Shown here: piece after piece, positions 1 to 7,050 of the stretch
How positions within the stretch are numbered: position 1 is the stretch's first letter
Layout of the letters: every line of letters starts with the position of its first letter
Assembly (NCBI GenBank): GCA_007122045.1
Contig: SKJM01000058.1
Span: forward strand, 1-9,486
Length of the DNA stretch: 9,486 nucleotides
Direction: 5' to 3'
Origin: Planctomycetales bacterium
GTDB taxonomy: Bacteria; Planctomycetota; Planctomycetia; Pirellulales; Thermoguttaceae
The notes under the pieces: generated by a model
Told to the model about the DNA's origin: nothing
The model's database searches: none
Seen by the model: only the letters and a program-made list of their open reading frames with translations
Made by a program: the position numbers and the translations under genes

Positions 1-442
1 GAAGGCCGACCGATCGGCGCACCTGGTCGACCGTGGCGAGCGTCGACTCCATGGCAGCGCCGGCGGCGAACATGCCCACCCCCACCATCATGGCCAGACC
101 GGCCAGAAGCGAGGAGGACAAGACATGGCCTCCCGGCGCGCTGGGCGAGACCGTTTCGAGGGGTGGAAGCAGCGCGGTCCCCGTTCCCGGCCCCGATCGG
201 ACTCCACCCTCCCCCACGATAAACTGCTCATGCCGGCTTTCGCCCCGATCGGTATCCCGGCTGAACTGTTCGGCCGGCATGCGGGCTTCGGCACATTGCG
301 ACCGGAGTCTGCCGCGTTCGTGGGCCCAGTAATACACCGTCGCGCTGGTCATAGCGAACACGATGACCAACAGCACCGTATTGACCGACCATGGGGAGGG
401 CGGCACGCACAACCTGCTTCGACGTCTTCGATAGAATTTCAT
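1..442 (-). CDS. Putative membrane protein, N-terminal part (runs off left edge)
   Basis: I do not recognise this protein. Reading the minus strand from the ATG at 442-440 gives 147 open codons to the window edge, starting MKFYRRRRSR. An in-frame TAG at 469-467 limits how far upstream the start could lie. Visible features are a basic N-terminus, a hydrophobic segment at about residues 19-39 (VNTVLLVIVFAMTSATVYYW), a polar, Gly/Pro-rich stretch at 41-106, and a second hydrophobic segment at about 107-131 (SSSLLAGLAMMVGVGMFAAG). This suggests two membrane helices with a loop of about 65 residues between them. No Shine-Dalgarno is evident; the start is preceded by an A-rich run. The codons end mostly in G or C, as in its neighbours, which supports a real gene. 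It is transcribed divergently from trpF. The function cannot be given from this fragment. Confidence 0.6.
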   Translation of the reverse strand, partial: MKFYRRRRSRLCVPPSPWSVNTVLLVIVFAMTSATVYYWAHERGRLRSQCAEARMPAEQFSRDTDRGESRHEQFIVGEGGVRSGPGTGTALLPPLETVSPSAPGGHVLSSSLLAGLAMMVGVGMFAAGAAMESTLATVDQVRRSVGL

Positions 443-551
443 TTTTTTCTGGACGCGCTCTCTCGCCTAATCATCTTCGACCACCCAACCGCCGCATCTT
501 AAATACACATCCGCGCTTGCATGAAAACGCTTTATCCGGCAGAATCCAGTC
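443..551. promoter_or_regulatory. Divergent intergenic region upstream of trpF
   Basis: These 109 bp separate two divergently read starts and are clearly more AT-rich than the surrounding coding DNA, so promoters for both genes are expected here. A TAAATA at 500-505 is a possible -10 for trpF, but the hexamer about 18 bp upstream (TTCGAC, 476-481) is a poor -35 match. I see no strong ribosome binding site for either gene. The placement is inference only. Confidence 0.25.
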
Positions 552-1208
552 ATGTTCACCATCAAGATCTGCGGCGTAACGATCGTTGCCGACGCTTTGG
601 CCGCCGCCCGGGCCGGCGCTGACGCCATCGGCTTGAACTTCTTCCCAGGCAGCAAGCGATTCGTTGCTCCCGCCCGGGCACGCGAGATTGTCGAAACGCT
701 CCCCCCCGGCGTGGTGAAGGTGGGCGTGTTCGTAAACGCCGATGAGCACGACATTCGGGGGACGTGTGAATCGCTCGCGCTCGACGCGGTCCAGTTGCAC
801 GGCGACGAGCCACCCGAGTTGCTGGGCAGGCTGGCCGACCTGCCTCTTGTGCGGGCGTTTCGGCTCGATTCGAGGGGATTAGCGCCGGTCGACTCCTATT
901 TGGCCGCGTGCGCCGCGCTGCGCGCCGCGCCCCGCATGATCCTGCTCGATGCCCACGTGCCCGGGCAGTACGGCGGAACGGGTGCCACGCTCGACTGGTC
1001 GGCGCTGAGCGATGCGAAGGGGGCGGCCGACCGACCCCCCATCGTGCTGGCCGGGGGGCTCACGCCGGGCAACGTGGCGACCGCCATCCGCGCCGCCCGT
1101 CCCGCCGCCGTCGACACCGCCGGCGGCGTCGAATACGCCCCCGGCAAAAAGGACCACACCTCGCTGGCCGCGTTCGTGACGGCCGCGCGCGCAGCGTTCG
1201 GCCTGTGA
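552..1208 (+). CDS. trpF: Phosphoribosylanthranilate isomerase
   Basis: TrpF catalyses the Amadori rearrangement of N-(5-phosphoribosyl)anthranilate to CdRP in cytosolic tryptophan synthesis. The 218-residue length fits a stand-alone (beta/alpha)8 TrpF. Visible family motifs are KICG at 5-8 with the catalytic-type Cys7, VGVF at 57-60, VQLHGDE at 80-86, LLDAH at 131-135 with the catalytic-type Asp133, GGTG at 141-144 followed by DW, LAGGLTPGNV at 166-175, and DTAGGVEYAPGKKDH at 188-202. The last motif normally reads D-V-[SA]-S-G-V-E, so the serine before GVE is a glycine here, in the phosphate-binding part of the barrel. The ATG is chosen because KICG must lie near the N-terminus; no clear Shine-Dalgarno precedes it. 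No other trp gene is nearby, so it is not part of a visible trp operon. It converges on mtaB with 8 bp between the stop codons. Confidence 0.95.
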   Translation: MFTIKICGVTIVADALAAARAGADAIGLNFFPGSKRFVAPARAREIVETLPPGVVKVGVFVNADEHDIRGTCESLALDAVQLHGDEPPELLGRLADLPLVRAFRLDSRGLAPVDSYLAACAALRAAPRMILLDAHVPGQYGGTGATLDWSALSDAKGAADRPPIVLAGGLTPGNVATAIRAARPAAVDTAGGVEYAPGKKDHTSLAAFVTAARAAFGL

Positions 1209-1216
1209 TGGAACGC

Positions 1217-2575
1217 TCATTCCGCAAGCCTATCCCCCGCCACCCGGACGGGCTTGGCCGCAACCAGTCGCCCTTCCTGGCCGGCGGTAGTTTCCACTTC
1301 CACCGGTACGTACCGCTCCGCCGTGCCAAGCCACCGGTTGGGCTTCCCCTCGAGGGGCGTTTCCACCAGAACCTGCAAGGGGCGGCCGACGAGGTCGGCA
1401 AGGTATTGCCGCCGCACGTGCCGCGCGAGGGTTTCCAGCGCGGCCATGCGGTCCCGTTTGACCGTTTCGGGAACTTGGTCGCCCATGGCCGCTGCGGGCG
1501 TGCCGCGCCGGGGGCTGAAACGGAAGACGTGCACCTTGGCAAAGCCGGCCTGCTCGACCATCCGGCACGTGGCGGCGAAATCGGCGTCCGTCTCGCCGGG
1601 GAAGCCGACAATCAAGTCGGTCGTGACGGCCGGACGGTCGAGCCGCTCGCTGATCTGCCGGCAGCGGACGAGGAATACGCCGACCGTGTCGCGACGGCGC
1701 ATCCGGCGCAGCACGGTGTCGGAGCCGCTCTGGAGCGAAAGGTGCAAGTGGGGGCATATGCGCGAAGGGGACGCCGCCAAAAGGTCCAGGAGCCGGTCGT
1801 CCACCTCGGCGGCCTCCAGGCTGGAGAGGCGGATGCGGAAATCGCCCGGCAACTCGGCAAGGCGGTGCACCAGATCGGCCAGACGGGGCGCCGGCGGCGG
1901 CAGATCGGCGCCGTAGTGGCCCAGGTGGATGCCCGTGAGGACGATCTCGCGGTGGCCGGCCTGTGAATCCGGTCCAGCGATAGGGGACCGCTCCATTTTC
2001 GCAATGGAAGGCTCGACCGGCGGGTGAGCCTGCCCGATGCGCCGCGAAAATGGGGACCGTTCGCCGCCCTCGATCAGGCGGCGGACCTCGTCGGCCACCT
2101 GGTCGAGGGGCCGGCTTTGCAGCCGCGGCCGTACCTGCGGGATGATGCAGTAACTGCACGGCATGCGGCAGCCGTCCTGCACCTTCACGTACGCCCGGTG
2201 CCGCGTGCCGAACCCGGCGATGCCCGCCGGAACATCGTCCAGCCCGCGCCGGGCCAGCAGATCGGGTAGTTCGGCCTTGTCGCCGATCACCTCGGCGACG
2301 CCGGGCAGCCGGGCCACTTCCTCGGCGGCGCGGGTGGCGTAACACCCGGTCACGATGATTTCGGCAGCGGGGTTGTCCCGGGCGAGCTGCCGGATGGCCT
2401 TTCGGCTCTTCGCGTCGCCCCGAGCGGTAACCGTGCAGGTGTTCACCACGCACAGGTCGGCCGGTTCGCCATCGGCGGCGTCGCGATAGCCCAGCCGCAG
2501 GAAGCCCTCGCGCAGGAACTCCGTCTCGTACTGGTTGACCTTGCAGCCAAGCGTGACTGTTTTGAGCGTGGGCAT
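1217..2575 (-). CDS. mtaB: tRNA (N6-threonylcarbamoyladenosine-37) methylthiotransferase MtaB, with internal insertion
   Basis: MtaB is a radical-SAM enzyme that converts t6A37 to ms2t6A37 in ANN-decoding tRNAs. The N-terminal UPF0004 domain carries three cluster cysteines: Cys11 (TLGCKVNQYE), Cys47 (VVNTC) and Cys78 (TGCYA). The radical-SAM motif is C136-x3-C140-x2-C143 (DGCRMPCSYC). Further family motifs are EIVLTGIHLG (210-219), SSLE (251-254), LHLSLQSGS (277-285), TTDLIVGFPGE (318-328) and FRFSPRRGTPAA (351-362). A TRAM-like tail starts near 393. At 452 residues it is longer than most homologues because residues 172-207 are an insertion encoded by a palindromic element. The insertion falls after the first helix of the radical-SAM domain and just before EIVLTG, probably in a surface loop. 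Reading frame and cluster residues are intact, so the enzyme may still work. Its ATG directly follows the clpS TAG, indicating translational coupling. Confidence 0.93.
   Translation of the reverse strand: MPTLKTVTLGCKVNQYETEFLREGFLRLGYRDAADGEPADLCVVNTCTVTARGDAKSRKAIRQLARDNPAAEIIVTGCYATRAAEEVARLPGVAEVIGDKAELPDLLARRGLDDVPAGIAGFGTRHRAYVKVQDGCRMPCSYCIIPQVRPRLQSRPLDQVADEVRRLIEGGERSPFSRRIGQAHPPVEPSIAKMERSPIAGPDSQAGHREIVLTGIHLGHYGADLPPPAPRLADLVHRLAELPGDFRIRLSSLEAAEVDDRLLDLLAASPSRICPHLHLSLQSGSDTVLRRMRRRDTVGVFLVRCRQISERLDRPAVTTDLIVGFPGETDADFAATCRMVEQAGFAKVHVFRFSPRRGTPAAAMGDQVPETVKRDRMAALETLARHVRRQYLADLVGRPLQVLVETPLEGKPNRWLGTAERYVPVEVETTAGQEGRLVAAKPVRVAGDRLAE
1955..2062. repeat. In-frame palindromic element inserted in mtaB
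   Basis: These 108 bp encode residues 172-207 of MtaB, which the family lacks: in homologues the sequence around EGG runs almost directly into HREIVLTG. On the plus strand the segment has layered symmetry. An outer inverted pair is CCATTTTCGC (1993-2002) with GCGAAAATGG (2044-2053). Inside it lies AGGCTC (2009-2014) with GAGCCT (2026-2031), loop 11. At the left is CGGTCC (1970-1975) with GGACCG (1985-1990), loop 9. GGGGACCG also occurs twice as a direct repeat (1983-1990 and 2052-2059). This organisation resembles REP/BIME or MITE-like elements moved in trans by a transposase. The length is a multiple of three and no stop occurs in the mtaB frame. The exact ends are uncertain by several bases because they come from recalled family sequences. 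Confidence 0.65.
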
Positions 2576-2941
2576 CTACTCGTCGCCGGGCACCGGTTCG
2601 ATGGTCGCCCACATGGACCCCTGGCAGCCGTCCACCAAGGCATCCTTGCCGTAAGCGTGGATCTGGTCGCGCTTCAGTTCTGCGTGCTCCTTGGTGGTGG
2701 TCAGCAGGATGACGCGGCCGGTGGTGTCGACCTCCTTGGCCATCTGGAACCCTTTCTCCGGGGGGTGGCCGAAGATTTCCATGAGCATCGCGATCACGTA
2801 GGCGTACGTGTGGTCGTCATCGTTCCAGAGAATCACGTTGTAACGCGGCTGGCGCTTGGGGCGCGCATCCTGGCGTTCCCGCCGTCGCCGAGCGGCTTCG
2901 ACCCCAGGTTCGATTGCCACGCTTGCCGCTTGGTCGTCCAT
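2576..2941 (-). CDS. clpS: ATP-dependent Clp protease adaptor ClpS
   Basis: ClpS binds proteins with destabilising N-terminal residues and delivers them to the ClpA or ClpC unfoldase in the cytosol. The protein has 121 residues. Residues 1-33 are a charged, flexible tail, as expected for ClpS, followed by the ClpS core from YNVILWNDDDHTYAYVI (34-50). Asn40, Asp41 and Asp42 match the NDD motif that contacts the substrate alpha-amino group. The core continues through IFGHPPEKGFQMAKEV and RVILLTTTKEHAELKRDQI. The conserved histidine that also contacts the N-terminus (His66 in E. coli) aligns with Asp72 in KEVDTTGR. I recall this variant type from planctomycete ClpS proteins. The ATG is the first plausible start, but no clear Shine-Dalgarno precedes it. 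The gene lies first in a clpS-mtaB pair, behind a good promoter candidate at 3055-3084. Confidence 0.9.
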   Translation of the reverse strand: MDDQAASVAIEPGVEAARRRRERQDARPKRQPRYNVILWNDDDHTYAYVIAMLMEIFGHPPEKGFQMAKEVDTTGRVILLTTTKEHAELKRDQIHAYGKDALVDGCQGSMWATIEPVPGDE

Positions 2942-3054
2942 ACGTTTGCATCCGGTGGGGCGGGCTGGGTCCGAACAGCTATGGACCCCCTCTTTCCGTT
3001 CGGGGCGGGCGGGGCCGCCGCGCGATGCGGCCGACGCTCCGAGTCCCTGACTCG

Positions 3055-3084
3055 ATTATACCCACCGAATGCTCCGTGGGGCAA
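3055..3084 (-). promoter_or_regulatory. Putative sigma70-type promoter for clpS-mtaB
   Basis: On the minus strand a perfect TATAAT (3060-3055) lies 18 bp downstream of TTGCCC (3084-3079), which matches four of six bases of the -35 consensus. Transcription would start near 3048 and leave a leader of roughly 105 nt before the clpS ATG. This is a consensus match only, without experimental support. Confidence 0.5.
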
Positions 3085-3108
3085 CCGGCTCAATCCAACC
3101 GGGGCCCG

Positions 3109-3137
3109 TTGTGGCGGCGGGGGAAAACGGGTATACT
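3109..3137 (+). promoter_or_regulatory. Putative sigma70-type promoter for gyrA
   Basis: TTGTGG (3109-3114) and TATACT (3132-3137) are separated by 17 bp. The -10 matches five of six consensus bases; the -35 matches only the leading TTG. The predicted start near 3144 gives a leader of about 70 nt before the TTG start of gyrA. It lies back to back with the clpS promoter, with 24 bp between the two -35 boxes. Confidence 0.45.
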
Positions 3138-3200
3138 TTCGACTTGGTTTTTCGCTTCGCCGGAAGGGACGACAGCCTCCCACGGACGGTCACTTGGAAT

Positions 3201-3206
3201 GAGAGG
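3201..3206 (+). promoter_or_regulatory. Ribosome binding site that sets the TTG start of gyrA
   Basis: GAGAGG lies 7 nt upstream of TTG at 3214. This is the spacing expected for a Shine-Dalgarno and is the main reason for accepting the rare TTG start. The next in-frame ATG, in GMPGLEGRL, lies about 90 nt further on with no comparable site noted. Confidence 0.6.
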
Positions 3207-3213
3207 ATAAGCA

Positions 3214-5991
3214 TTGTCGACCGATGACGACCTGCCGCCGGGTCCACCGGATGGGCCACACATCGACCCCCCAAACCCGCCCGCACCAGCCCCCCCTCCT
3301 GAAGGCATGCCCGGGCTCGAGGGTCGGTTGATCAATATGCCCATCGAGGAGGAGCTGAAAGGCAGCTACCTGACCTACGCGATGAGCGTCATCGTCAGCC
3401 GCGCGCTGCCCGACGTGCGCGACGGCCTGAAGCCCTCGCAGCGCCGCATCCTGGTGGCGATGAACGACCTGAACCTTTCGCCCGGCGCGTCGCGCGTCAA
3501 GTGCGCGAAGATTTCCGGCGATACCAGCGGCAACTACCACCCGCATGGCGAAAGCGTCATCTACCCCACCCTCGTTCGCATGGCCCAGGAATGGAACATG
3601 CGGTACGTCCTGGTCGACAAGCAGGGGAACTTCGGATCGGTGGCGGGGCTGCCTCCGGCGGCCATGCGGTACACCGAGGCGCGCATGTCGCAGTATGCCG
3701 CCCTGATGCTCGAAGACCTGAAGCTCGACACGGTCGACTACATTCCCACTTACGACGAGGTGCGCACCGAGCCGGTCGTGCTCCCCTCGAAGCTCCCCAA
3801 CCTGCTGGTCAACGGCGCGCAGGGGATCGCGGTGGGCATGGCCACGTCGATCCCGCCGCACAACCTGGGCGAAATCTGCGACGCGCTCGTGCGCGTGATC
3901 GACGAGCCCGACGTGTCGATCGACGAGCTGCTGGATGTATGCCCCGGCCCCGACTTCCCCACCGGCGGCGTCATCTGCGGCCGCAGCGGCATCCGGCGGG
4001 GGTACCACACGGGCAGGGCCACGGTGGTGCTGCGGGCGAAGACGCGCGTCGAGGAGTTCGGCAAGGGGCGCAAGCGGATCATCGTCCATGAGATTCCCTA
4101 CCAGCAGGCCCGCGACCGCGTCGAAGAGCGCATCGCCGCGGCCGTGCAGGAGGGCAAGATTCCGGGCATTGCCGCCAGCCGCAACGAGAGCGACCTGAAG
4201 GAGCCGGTCCGGCTGGTGCTCGAACTGAAGCGGGATGCCGATCCAGACGTCGTCCTGAACCAACTTTACCAGTTCACCCCCCTGCAGGACAGCTTCTCGC
4301 TGATCTTCCTGGCGCTGGTCGACGGCAAGCCCCGCGTGCTGTCGTTCAAGGGGCTGCTCGAAGAGTTCATCCGCCACCGGGTAACGGTCATCCGCCGGCG
4401 CACGCAGTTCCTGCTCAGCCGGGCGCGGCAGCGCAAGCACACGGTCGAAGGACTGCTGCTGGCGCATGCGAACATCGACGAAGTGATTCGCGTCATCCGC
4501 AGTTCGTCGACCCAGGCCGAGGCCAAGCAGCGGCTGATGCAAATCGAAACACCGGCTGCCCTGATGGAGCGGGCGCTGGGCGAGCGGGGGTTCGCCGTAT
4601 TTGTCGCGGAACGCGGCAAGGCCGAGGGCTACACCCTCACCCCCGTCCAGGCCGACGCCATCCTGCGCATGACCCTGGGCCAGCTTGTGAACCTGGAACA
4701 GGAACGGCTGGGCGACGAATACCGCAAACTGCTCGACGACATCGAAGAGTACCTGCGCATCCTGGCCGACGAGCAGATCATCCTCGACATGATTCGCGAG
4801 GATCTGCTCGAACTCAAGCGCAAGCACGCCGACCCGCGCCGCACGGAAATCAGCGGCGAGGAACTCGGCGACATCGACCTCGAGGACCTCATCCGCGAGG
4901 AGACGATGGTCGTGTCGATCTCCAGCAACGGGTACATCAAGCGGACGCCGGTGACCGCCTACCGGCGGCAGCGCCGGGGCGGCAAGGGGCTCAAAGGGGC
5001 GAAGACGGAAGAGGAGGACCCCATCGAGCACCTGTTCGTGGCCAGCACGCACGATTACCTGTTGTTCTTCACCACGCACGGGAAGGTGTATTGGCGCAAG
5101 GTGTACGAACTGCCCCAGCTCGCGCGCGACAGCCGCGGCCGCGCCGTGGTGAACCTGCTGAACCTGGCCGAGGGCGAGGTGATTGCCGACTGTCGCGCGG
5201 TGCGCGATTTCGACCTGCCCGATCATTTCCTGGTCATGGCCACCGCCAACGGCCTGGTGAAGAAGACGGCGCTGGCCGCGTACCGCCGGCCGCTGCGCAG
5301 CGGCATCATCGCCATCAAGCTGCGCGAGGGCGACGAGCTGGTCGACGTGACCGTGGTCAAGCCGGGCGACGAGGTCATGCTCGCCACCGCCGGGGGCATG
5401 GCCATCCGCTTCCCGCAGTCGAACGCCCGTCCGATGGGCCGCAACGCCACCGGCGTGAAGGGCATCCGCCTGCTGCCAGGCGACCACGTGGTCGGCATGG
5501 TCGTGGCCGACCCCGACGCGTACCTGCTGACCGTGTGCGCGAACGGTTACGGCAAGCGCACGCCGTTCGGCCCGAACCTGCCCGAGGAGCCCGACGCCGA
5601 CATGGCCGACGGGGACGAAAACGGTCTTGAGACGGACGATTCCGACGACAACGGCGAGGGCGACCAGGACGAGGGCGAGGAGCGCGTTTCGCAGCGTTCC
5701 TACCGCACGCAGCGGCGCGGCGGGAAGGGCATTCGCGACATCAAGACGACCGAACGGAACGGGCCGGTGGTCGGGGCCGTCCGCGTGCAGGACGACGACG
5801 AACTGCTCATGATCACCGCCCGGGGAAAACTTCAGCGCGTTTCCGCCGCCGACGTGAGCGTGGTGGGGCGGAATACCCAGGGCGTGCGCATCATGGCCCT
5901 CGCCGAGGGCGACCACCTGGTGGCCGTCAAACGCGTCCCGCGCGAGAGCAACGCTGAGCCGGCCGCAGAGGACGCCAGCGACGCCGGGTAG
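3214..5991 (+). CDS. gyrA: DNA gyrase subunit A
   Basis: GyrA is the DNA breakage-reunion subunit of gyrase; with GyrB it introduces negative supercoils. The protein has 925 residues, slightly longer than the E. coli subunit. Residues 7-31 are a proline-rich leader. The winged-helix/tower core begins at [19 protein letters not shown], and the catalytic pair is Arg152-Tyr153 ([10 protein letters not shown]). The QRDR reads [13 protein letters not shown] (107-119): Ser114 matches E. coli Ser83, while the Asp87 position is Pro118. QGNFGS (137-142) and the coiled-coil region (about 380-550) are intact. The C-terminal pinwheel contains a GyrA box QRRGGKG at 586-592, which marks gyrase rather than ParC, and a second identical box at 833-839. 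A strongly acidic loop (about 790-824) precedes the second box. gyrB is not in the window. The stop is 48 bp before the next ATG. Confidence 0.97.
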   Translation: MSTDDDLPPGPPDGPHIDPPNPPAPAPPPEGMPGLEGRLINMPIEEELKGSYLTYAMSVIVSRALPDVRDGLKPSQRRILVAMNDLNLSPGASRVKCAKISGDTSGNYHPHGESVIYPTLVRMAQEWNMRYVLVDKQGNFGSVAGLPPAAMRYTEARMSQYAALMLEDLKLDTVDYIPTYDEVRTEPVVLPSKLPNLLVNGAQGIAVGMATSIPPHNLGEICDALVRVIDEPDVSIDELLDVCPGPDFPTGGVICGRSGIRRGYHTGRATVVLRAKTRVEEFGKGRKRIIVHEIPYQQARDRVEERIAAAVQEGKIPGIAASRNESDLKEPVRLVLELKRDADPDVVLNQLYQFTPLQDSFSLIFLALVDGKPRVLSFKGLLEEFIRHRVTVIRRRTQFLLSRARQRKHTVEGLLLAHANIDEVIRVIRSSSTQAEAKQRLMQIETPAALMERALGERGFAVFVAERGKAEGYTLTPVQADAILRMTLGQLVNLEQERLGDEYRKLLDDIEEYLRILADEQIILDMIREDLLELKRKHADPRRTEISGEELGDIDLEDLIREETMVVSISSNGYIKRTPVTAYRRQRRGGKGLKGAKTEEEDPIEHLFVASTHDYLLFFTTHGKVYWRKVYELPQLARDSRGRAVVNLLNLAEGEVIADCRAVRDFDLPDHFLVMATANGLVKKTALAAYRRPLRSGIIAIKLREGDELVDVTVVKPGDEVMLATAGGMAIRFPQSNARPMGRNATGVKGIRLLPGDHVVGMVVADPDAYLLTVCANGYGKRTPFGPNLPEEPDADMADGDENGLETDDSDDNGEGDQDEGEERVSQRSYRTQRRGGKGIRDIKTTERNGPVVGAVRVQDDDELLMITARGKLQRVSAADVSVVGRNTQGVRIMALAEGDHLVAVKRVPRESNAEPAAEDASDAG

Positions 5992-6039
5992 GCGGCCCGC
6001 CACGCTTGCGATTTCGCCCAATTGCCACACAACCCAACC

Positions 6040-7014
6040 ATGAACCAGTCCCCGCAGCAGCGCGCCCTAATCACCGGCATTGCCGGCTTTGTCGGGGGGT
6101 TCCTGGCGGAGCACCTGTTGGCCTCCGGCGATGCCGTCCTGGGTGCGGCGGCCGAAGGACAGTGGGAACCGAACAGTTCCGCGTCGATCCGCAGTCGCGT
6201 GGAACTCATCGCGTGGAACCTGGGCCGCGAGACGGGATTGAGTGCGCAGGCGCGGCGCCGGATCGAGGCGTTCCAACCCTCGGCTGTCTACCATTTGGCC
6301 GCGCTGAGCGTCCCGGACGACTGCGGCCGCGAGGACCCCTCGCCCGGCGCTGTCGCCGTGAATGTGGAAGGTACGCGGCGCGTGGTGGAGTTGGCGGCCC
6401 GGCTCCACGCCCGCTTGCTGTTCATCAGCAGCGCCAAGGTGTACGCCCCGGTCGGCGTGGGCAGCCCACGGGTCACGGAAACGGCGCCCCTTGGGCCGCG
6501 GACGGCGTACGGGCGCACCAAGCTTGCCGGCGAGGATATCGTGGGGGCGGCCGTTGCCCGCGGCGATTGTGGGGCGGTCATTGTTCGGGCGTTCCAGCAC
6601 ACCGGCCCGCGGCAAAGCCGCCGCATGATGCTCCCCGAATGGGCCTGCCAGTTCGCCTCGAAGCAGGCCGGGCCCGTCGAAGTGCGCACCCGCGATGCGG
6701 TCATCGACCTCAGCGACGTGCGCGACGTGGTTCGGGCATACCGGCTCGTGATGGAGCGGGGGCAGCCGGGCAGCGTGTACAACGTGGGATCCGGGCGGCC
6801 GATCCGCAGCGGCGAGGTGCTCGAGCTGCTCCGCCGCCTGGCCGGCCCCGAACGCCCCATCCACGAAACCCGGCCGGGACCGAAACAGGACCCCATCGCC
6901 GATACCACCCGGCTCCGCCAACAAACCGGATGGCAACCCCAAGTGCCCCTGGAACAGACCGTCGCCGACACCTGGACCTACTGGCGCGAGGTTTGCCGAG
7001 CAAGCGGCTCATAG
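6040..7014 (+). CDS. NAD(P)-dependent epimerase/dehydratase, extended SDR family (nucleotide-sugar type)
   Basis: This 324-residue protein is an extended short-chain dehydrogenase. The Rossmann dinucleotide-binding motif is TGIAGFVGG (12-20, GxxGxxG). Other visible motifs are VYHLAALS (83-90), NVEGTRRVVELA (108-119), LFISSAKVY (127-135) with the catalytic-type serines, AYGRTKLAGE (156-165) with the Y157xxxK161 pair, and VIDLSDVRDVVRAY (221-234). The stretch RAFQHTGPRQ (183-192) resembles the R-P-F-N-H-T-G-P-G-Q motif of GDP-6-deoxy-mannose reductases and GDP-mannose dehydratases, so a nucleotide-sugar substrate is likely, but the exact reaction is not known. An in-frame TTG at 6022 would add six residues. 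The ATG at 6040 is preferred because it starts just before the nucleotide-binding strand; neither has a clear Shine-Dalgarno. It lies 48 bp after gyrA and 36 bp before the mannonate dehydratase gene, so cotranscription is plausible. Confidence 0.85.
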   Translation: MNQSPQQRALITGIAGFVGGFLAEHLLASGDAVLGAAAEGQWEPNSSASIRSRVELIAWNLGRETGLSAQARRRIEAFQPSAVYHLAALSVPDDCGREDPSPGAVAVNVEGTRRVVELAARLHARLLFISSAKVYAPVGVGSPRVTETAPLGPRTAYGRTKLAGEDIVGAAVARGDCGAVIVRAFQHTGPRQSRRMMLPEWACQFASKQAGPVEVRTRDAVIDLSDVRDVVRAYRLVMERGQPGSVYNVGSGRPIRSGEVLELLRRLAGPERPIHETRPGPKQDPIADTTRLRQQTGWQPQVPLEQTVADTWTYWREVCRASGS

Positions 7015-7036
7015 GCCGATCCGACAGTCGAAATGC

Positions 7037-7042
7037 AAGGAA
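7037..7042 (+). promoter_or_regulatory. Ribosome binding site deciding the start of the mannonate dehydratase gene
   Basis: AAGGAA lies 8 nt before the ATG at 7051. It overlaps the first codons that would be used by an alternative in-frame ATG at 7033, which has no such site. This supports 7051 as the start. Confidence 0.55.
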
Positions 7043-7050
7043 CACGGTCG

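Noticed and set aside
1209..1216. A bidirectional terminator between trpF and mtaB
   Set aside because: Only 8 bp separate the convergent stop codons and no hairpin is visible there.
1955..2062. A CRISPR or IS element within mtaB
   Set aside because: There are no regularly spaced repeats and no transposase gene; the structure fits a short non-autonomous palindromic element better.
1230..2612. A 460-codon minus-strand frame overlapping mtaB in another phase
   Set aside because: The product is Arg/Pro/Gly-rich low-complexity sequence; the overlapping frame encodes a full MtaB with all cluster cysteines.
3190..6030. A 946-codon open frame on the minus strand opposite gyrA
   Set aside because: Its translation is rich in His, Arg, Val and Gly and has no recognisable domain. 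It arises from the strong G/C third-position bias of gyrA, whose protein is unmistakable on the other strand.
5992..6039. A gyrA terminator in the 48-bp gap
   Set aside because: There is only a short GGCGG/CCGCC-like symmetry and no T-run; not convincing.
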